DNA of 46,812 bases, taken from NCBI GenBank assembly GCA_934122385.1, contig CAKOWP010000004.1, forward strand, positions 1 to 46,812. Reading direction: 5' to 3'. The notes under the pieces were generated by a model. That model did no database searches. It was not told where the DNA came from and worked only from the letters and a program-made list of their open reading frames with translations. The position numbers and the translations under genes are program-made. This document shows, piece by piece, positions 44,042-46,812 of this stretch; position 1 is the stretch's first letter; every line of letters starts with the position of its first letter. This DNA comes from an uncultured Clostridia bacterium (GTDB taxonomy: Bacteria > Bacillota > Clostridia > TANB77 > CAG-508).

Positions 44042-46228
44042 ATGCATACAATAAAATCAAAGATAAAAATGAAGACAAAAACAAAAAAGATAATGTTAAT
44101 AATTGCAGTTATATTAGTTTTAATATGCATAATTTCTGGAACACTTCAGATTACTAGACAAATAAAGAAAAAACAATTAGAAAATAAACCTTTACTAGAA
44201 TATGATATAAAAGATAAGATAGATAGTAAAAACTATCAAATTGTTGTAAAAGTAAACAATAAAGATGGAATAGAAAGTGTAAAATATACAAATTCAAAAA
44301 ATAAAGATATACAAATAAATGCAAACGGGAAATTTGTAGTTGCACTTGATTATGTGGTACAAGACAATACCGATTATGAATTTAAAATAAAAGTAAAAGG
44401 AAAAAATGAAACAACAGAAACATTACATTTTGAAATTCCAAGAATAAAAGGAAATTACATATTAAATAATGGGGTATATGTAAATGAACCAGATTTAACA
44501 GGATATAACAAAGACTATACAAGATATTTAAATGTTGATAGTAATGGAAACTTGATACCGGGAAACTGGATAAGTCAAGAAAAATCAAGTAATTGGTATA
44601 ATTACAAAAATAGTCAATGGGCAAATATCTATGTTGAAAAAAATGGACTAGAAACATATTATGTATGGATACCAAGATATTGCTTTAAATTGGACCAAGA
44701 TGCTCAAAGAAGTGATGTTAAATTTATAGATGTATATAATAATTATACAGATGAAAACGGAAATGTAACACAATGGGAAGAACTAGAGAATCAAGGATAC
44801 CAGGTTCCAGAGGCATTTGAATTTAATAATACTCAACTTCCAGGATATTGGTCAATGAAATACACAGCTGGAGAAAGAGATACTTATACGCTTAATTTTG
44901 ATGCTGTAGCAAGTAAAACAAAAATAAAAATTCAAGGAATTAGTATAAATACAACAGAAACAGTAGCAAAATATACATATGCGATAAATGGAAATATTGT
45001 AAAAGAAAGTTCAACAGCAGAAAACTTTGAATATGAAACTAATACTGAAAATGCAAATATTGTAAATGTGACAGCCTTAAATGCGAATGGTGAAGTTGTG
45101 GGAAGTATGACAAAAGAATGTACTCAAGCAAAAGTAAATGAACCAGATGTAAGTGGATTTAATGCAGAAACAACATTCTATGTAACATATGACGGAAATG
45201 ATAATGAACACAGTACAATACCTGTAACAGAAGATGCACCAGCAGATTGGTATGATTATGGAGATTCAAAATGGGCAAATATTGTTACTAGAAACAATGG
45301 ACTAGAAACATATTATACATGGATTCCAAGATATGAATTCAAATTAGATCAAACAGCTCAAAGAAGTAATATAAACTTTATTGAAGGTACTTCAAAAGAA
45401 ACTTCTAATGGATACCAAATACCAGATGCATTCTGGTTTGATAAAAATGGAAATGATGCAGAAGATGACGGAGAGCAGTTAACAGGATATTGGGCAATGA
45501 AGTATACTGCCGGAGAAGAAACGGCTCCGAGGTTTGATACGGAAGTAACAGCAACAAGCTCAAGTATAAAGACAAAAGGAGTTACGGGAACAGCAGTATC
45601 AGATGGACAAGTTTATAAATATTATATAAATGGAGAATATAAAGGACAAAAAACAACAGCATCAGATACATTTGATTATACAGGACTAAATAGTAATACA
45701 AAATATACAATTTTAGTTGAAATTCGTGATAGTACAACAGATGAATATGTTGGAAGTGTAGTAAAACAAATATCAACAGTAGATGCAAATAAACCAGAAT
45801 TAACAGGATTTAATGTGGATAGAACATATTATGTTTTATATGATAATGATGGAAATGAAACTATTGGGGATAAAGTAAAAAATGATGGAAGCAATATGCC
45901 ATCAAATTGGTACAATTATTCTCAAAGTAATTGGGCAAATATTGTTGTAACAGATGGAACTGTTAGCAATGGTCAAATAACTGGTGCAACAATGACAACT
46001 TATTATACATGGATACCAAGATATGAGTTCAAAATAACAAGTGGTCAACAAGCTCAACCGGCAACAGCAAGAACAGAAGTAAGGTTCTTACAAGGAACCT
46101 CAAAAGATACAGATGTTGGATATCAGATTCCAGAGGCATTCTGGTTTGATAAAAATAGTAATGGCGTAGAGGATGATGGAGAACAATTAACAGGATATTG
46201 GGCTATGAAATATACTGTTGGAGAATAA
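44042..46228 (+). CDS. Membrane-anchored paralogue with three lectin N-lobe-like modules
   Basis: A 728-residue protein with the same three-module plan as the preceding gene. It has an ordinary signal-anchor helix (IMLIIAVILVLICIISG, about 18-36) after a basic start instead of the prepilin motif. The modules lie near residues 183-279, 400-493 and 616-728, separated by the same Ig/Fn3-like spacers. Lead-ins of the type P[ED][LV][ST]G[FY]N precede each. It ends in the same GYWAMKYTVGE. It starts 15 bases after its neighbour behind AGGAGG, so the two are cotranslated. It probably forms a surface complex with the preceding protein and the secreted lectin-like product; this is inference. Confidence 0.65.
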   Translation: MHTIKSKIKMKTKTKKIMLIIAVILVLICIISGTLQITRQIKKKQLENKPLLEYDIKDKIDSKNYQIVVKVNNKDGIESVKYTNSKNKDIQINANGKFVVALDYVVQDNTDYEFKIKVKGKNETTETLHFEIPRIKGNYILNNGVYVNEPDLTGYNKDYTRYLNVDSNGNLIPGNWISQEKSSNWYNYKNSQWANIYVEKNGLETYYVWIPRYCFKLDQDAQRSDVKFIDVYNNYTDENGNVTQWEELENQGYQVPEAFEFNNTQLPGYWSMKYTAGERDTYTLNFDAVASKTKIKIQGISINTTETVAKYTYAINGNIVKESSTAENFEYETNTENANIVNVTALNANGEVVGSMTKECTQAKVNEPDVSGFNAETTFYVTYDGNDNEHSTIPVTEDAPADWYDYGDSKWANIVTRNNGLETYYTWIPRYEFKLDQTAQRSNINFIEGTSKETSNGYQIPDAFWFDKNGNDAEDDGEQLTGYWAMKYTAGEETAPRFDTEVTATSSSIKTKGVTGTAVSDGQVYKYYINGEYKGQKTTASDTFDYTGLNSNTKYTILVEIRDSTTDEYVGSVVKQISTVDANKPELTGFNVDRTYYVLYDNDGNETIGDKVKNDGSNMPSNWYNYSQSNWANIVVTDGTVSNGQITGATMTTYYTWIPRYEFKITSGQQAQPATARTEVRFLQGTSKDTDVGYQIPEAFWFDKNSNGVEDDGEQLTGYWAMKYTVGE

Positions 46229-46243
46229 AAAGAAAAAATTTTT

Positions 46244-46278
46244 AATAGAACTTCTTAAAAAAGAGGTTCTATTTTTTG
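46244..46278 (+). terminator. Terminator of the lectin/pilin-like locus
   Basis: aatagaacttctt pairs with aagaggttctatt (one wobble) and is followed by TTTTTG. Confidence 0.85.
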
Positions 46279-46314
46279 TTGTTACATTTTTTTTCAAAAA
46301 ATAATCTAAAAACC

Positions 46315-46344
46315 TTGACTTCCGTAAAGAATTTATGGTATCAT
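46315..46344 (+). promoter_or_regulatory. SigA-type promoter before structured element copy 2
   Basis: TTGACT (46315-46320) and TATCAT (46339-46344) have an 18-base spacer. Transcription from here would produce the three-hairpin element as a leader of several hundred bases. Confidence 0.5.
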
Positions 46345-46391
46345 ATAAAGTGAATTTATACGAAAATTTAATATCTAGTAAAATTTAATTC

Positions 46392-46538
46392 ATCTATATG
46401 AAAAGTTACAACTTTTCATATAGATAAAACTATATTGCACAGAAAATTTATTTCATAAATTTTCGCGCTTGAACAAATTAACGGAACGCATAATCAAAAA
46501 ATTAAATTGAATAATATTAATTGCGTTCCGATTTGTTC
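46392..46538 (+). other. Three-hairpin structured element, copy 2
   Basis: Hairpin 1 has a 16-bp stem (46392-46407 with 46410-46425). Hairpin 2 (46437-46468) is identical to copy 1 over 32 nt. Hairpin 3 has the same outer stem gaacaaa/tttgttc (46471-46477 with 46532-46538) and a different inner 9-bp stem, cggaacgca/tgcgttccg. Spacers of 11 and 2 nt equal those in copy 1. The 228 bases after it, up to the last gene, are A-rich and hold no supported gene. Confidence 0.6.
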
Positions 46539-46766
46539 AGGAAACAAATCAAAACACAAAGTTAAAAATTTAAGGAAAGAGGAATTAAATATAACAAAAT
46601 TTTAAACTTCTTTAATTTGAAGAGAGCAGGCAAATTAAAAGGCTTAAAAAAGTAATTATATTCTAAGAAGGACTTTTCTTAAAATCAAATAAAATTAAAT
46701 TCTATGTGTTAAAAGCACAATCCTAGAATTACAATCTGCTTCAAAAATTTATAAGGAGTGATTTAT

Positions 46767-46812
46767 TTGAAAATTAGAGACATTCAATACGAAAAAGCTT
46801 CAAGAAAAGATT
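46767..46812 (+). CDS. Unknown gene, 5' end only
   Basis: Only 15 codons are inside the window (TTG start, product beginning MKIRDIQYEKASRKD). AAGGAG lies nine bases before the TTG, so this is a convincing start. The fragment is too short to identify the product. It follows the second three-hairpin element, as the macrodomain gene follows the first. Confidence 0.55.
   Translation, partial: MKIRDIQYEKASRKD

Noticed and set aside
41724..46228. The regular repeats considered as CRISPR or tandem satellite DNA
   Set aside because: They are in-frame protein modules of about 90-110 residues with diverged copies and no short direct-repeat/spacer structure.
46560..46645. A short frame giving ...KYNKILNFFNLKRAGKLKGLKK
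   Set aside because: The product looks peptide-like and GAGGA precedes it, but there is no ATG, GTG or TTG at the right place; only an ATT would fit.
46230..46812. Search for a DGR template repeat or reverse transcriptase next to the lectin-like locus
   Set aside because: No sequence similar to 41500-41640 and no reverse-transcriptase frame is present in the window.

Overview
The window is very AT-rich, gene-dense DNA from an endospore-forming, Gram-positive Clostridia-like bacterium (Bacillota). SpoIIE, CotF-type coat proteins, MecA, PcrA, the mreBCD/PBP2/minC block and strong AAGGAGG-type ribosome sites with many TTG and GTG starts all point that way. Many ORFs resemble those of uncultured gut Clostridia; that placement is inference. 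No rRNA, tRNA, CRISPR array or complete transposase was found.

Layout. 0.1-4.6 kb: a degenerate metallo-beta-lactamase-fold protein; an overlapping operon of zinc macrodomain hydrolase, class M sirtuin and DUF1848 protein (a likely ADP-ribosylation switch); and a ZIP metal transporter. 4.6-10 kb: a probable type I toxin-like small RNA gene, pcrA, two small CotF-like coat proteins, an M23 endopeptidase and mecA (minus). 10.3-16.9 kb: a cell-shape operon (DUF4321, radC, mreB, mreC, mreD, PBP2, minC). 16.9-17.7 kb: two unknown minus-strand genes. 18.5-27.5 kb: two giant surface proteins, the second with a Cys-Gln thioester domain and an IPSTG sorting signal. 27.7-40.7 kb: spoIIE, a WG-repeat membrane protein, an unknown tail-anchored protein, acpS, tatD, htpX/lemA (minus), a G5-3D cell-wall protein, exonuclease III, an AI-2E-family permease and a small multidrug export protein (minus). 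40.9-46.2 kb: a three-gene locus of a secreted lectin-like protein and two long membrane-anchored repeat proteins. The window ends in the first codons of another gene.

The most unusual locus is 40.96-46.23 kb. The secreted protein carries only the C-terminal part of the C-type-lectin (FGE-like) domain seen at the tips of clostridial prepilin-type proteins. Its last ~50 codons have base and codon use unlike the rest of the window, as expected for the variable region of a diversity-generating retroelement (DGR). The next two proteins each carry three copies of what looks like the N-terminal part of the same fold. This suggests a split, possibly hypervariable, surface-display system. No template repeat or reverse transcriptase lies in the window, so this is a hypothesis.

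Non-coding structure is rich. A three-hairpin element occurs twice (1.0 and 46.4 kb) with identical spacing, an invariant 32-nt middle hairpin, and outer hairpins that differ in sequence yet stay complementary. A family of ~460-nt fold-back elements occurs as two full copies (17.8, 30.2 kb), one core (13.9 kb) and one half arm (10.1 kb). REP-like GGGACGGTTCT hairpins lie at tatD/htpX and before the exonuclease gene.
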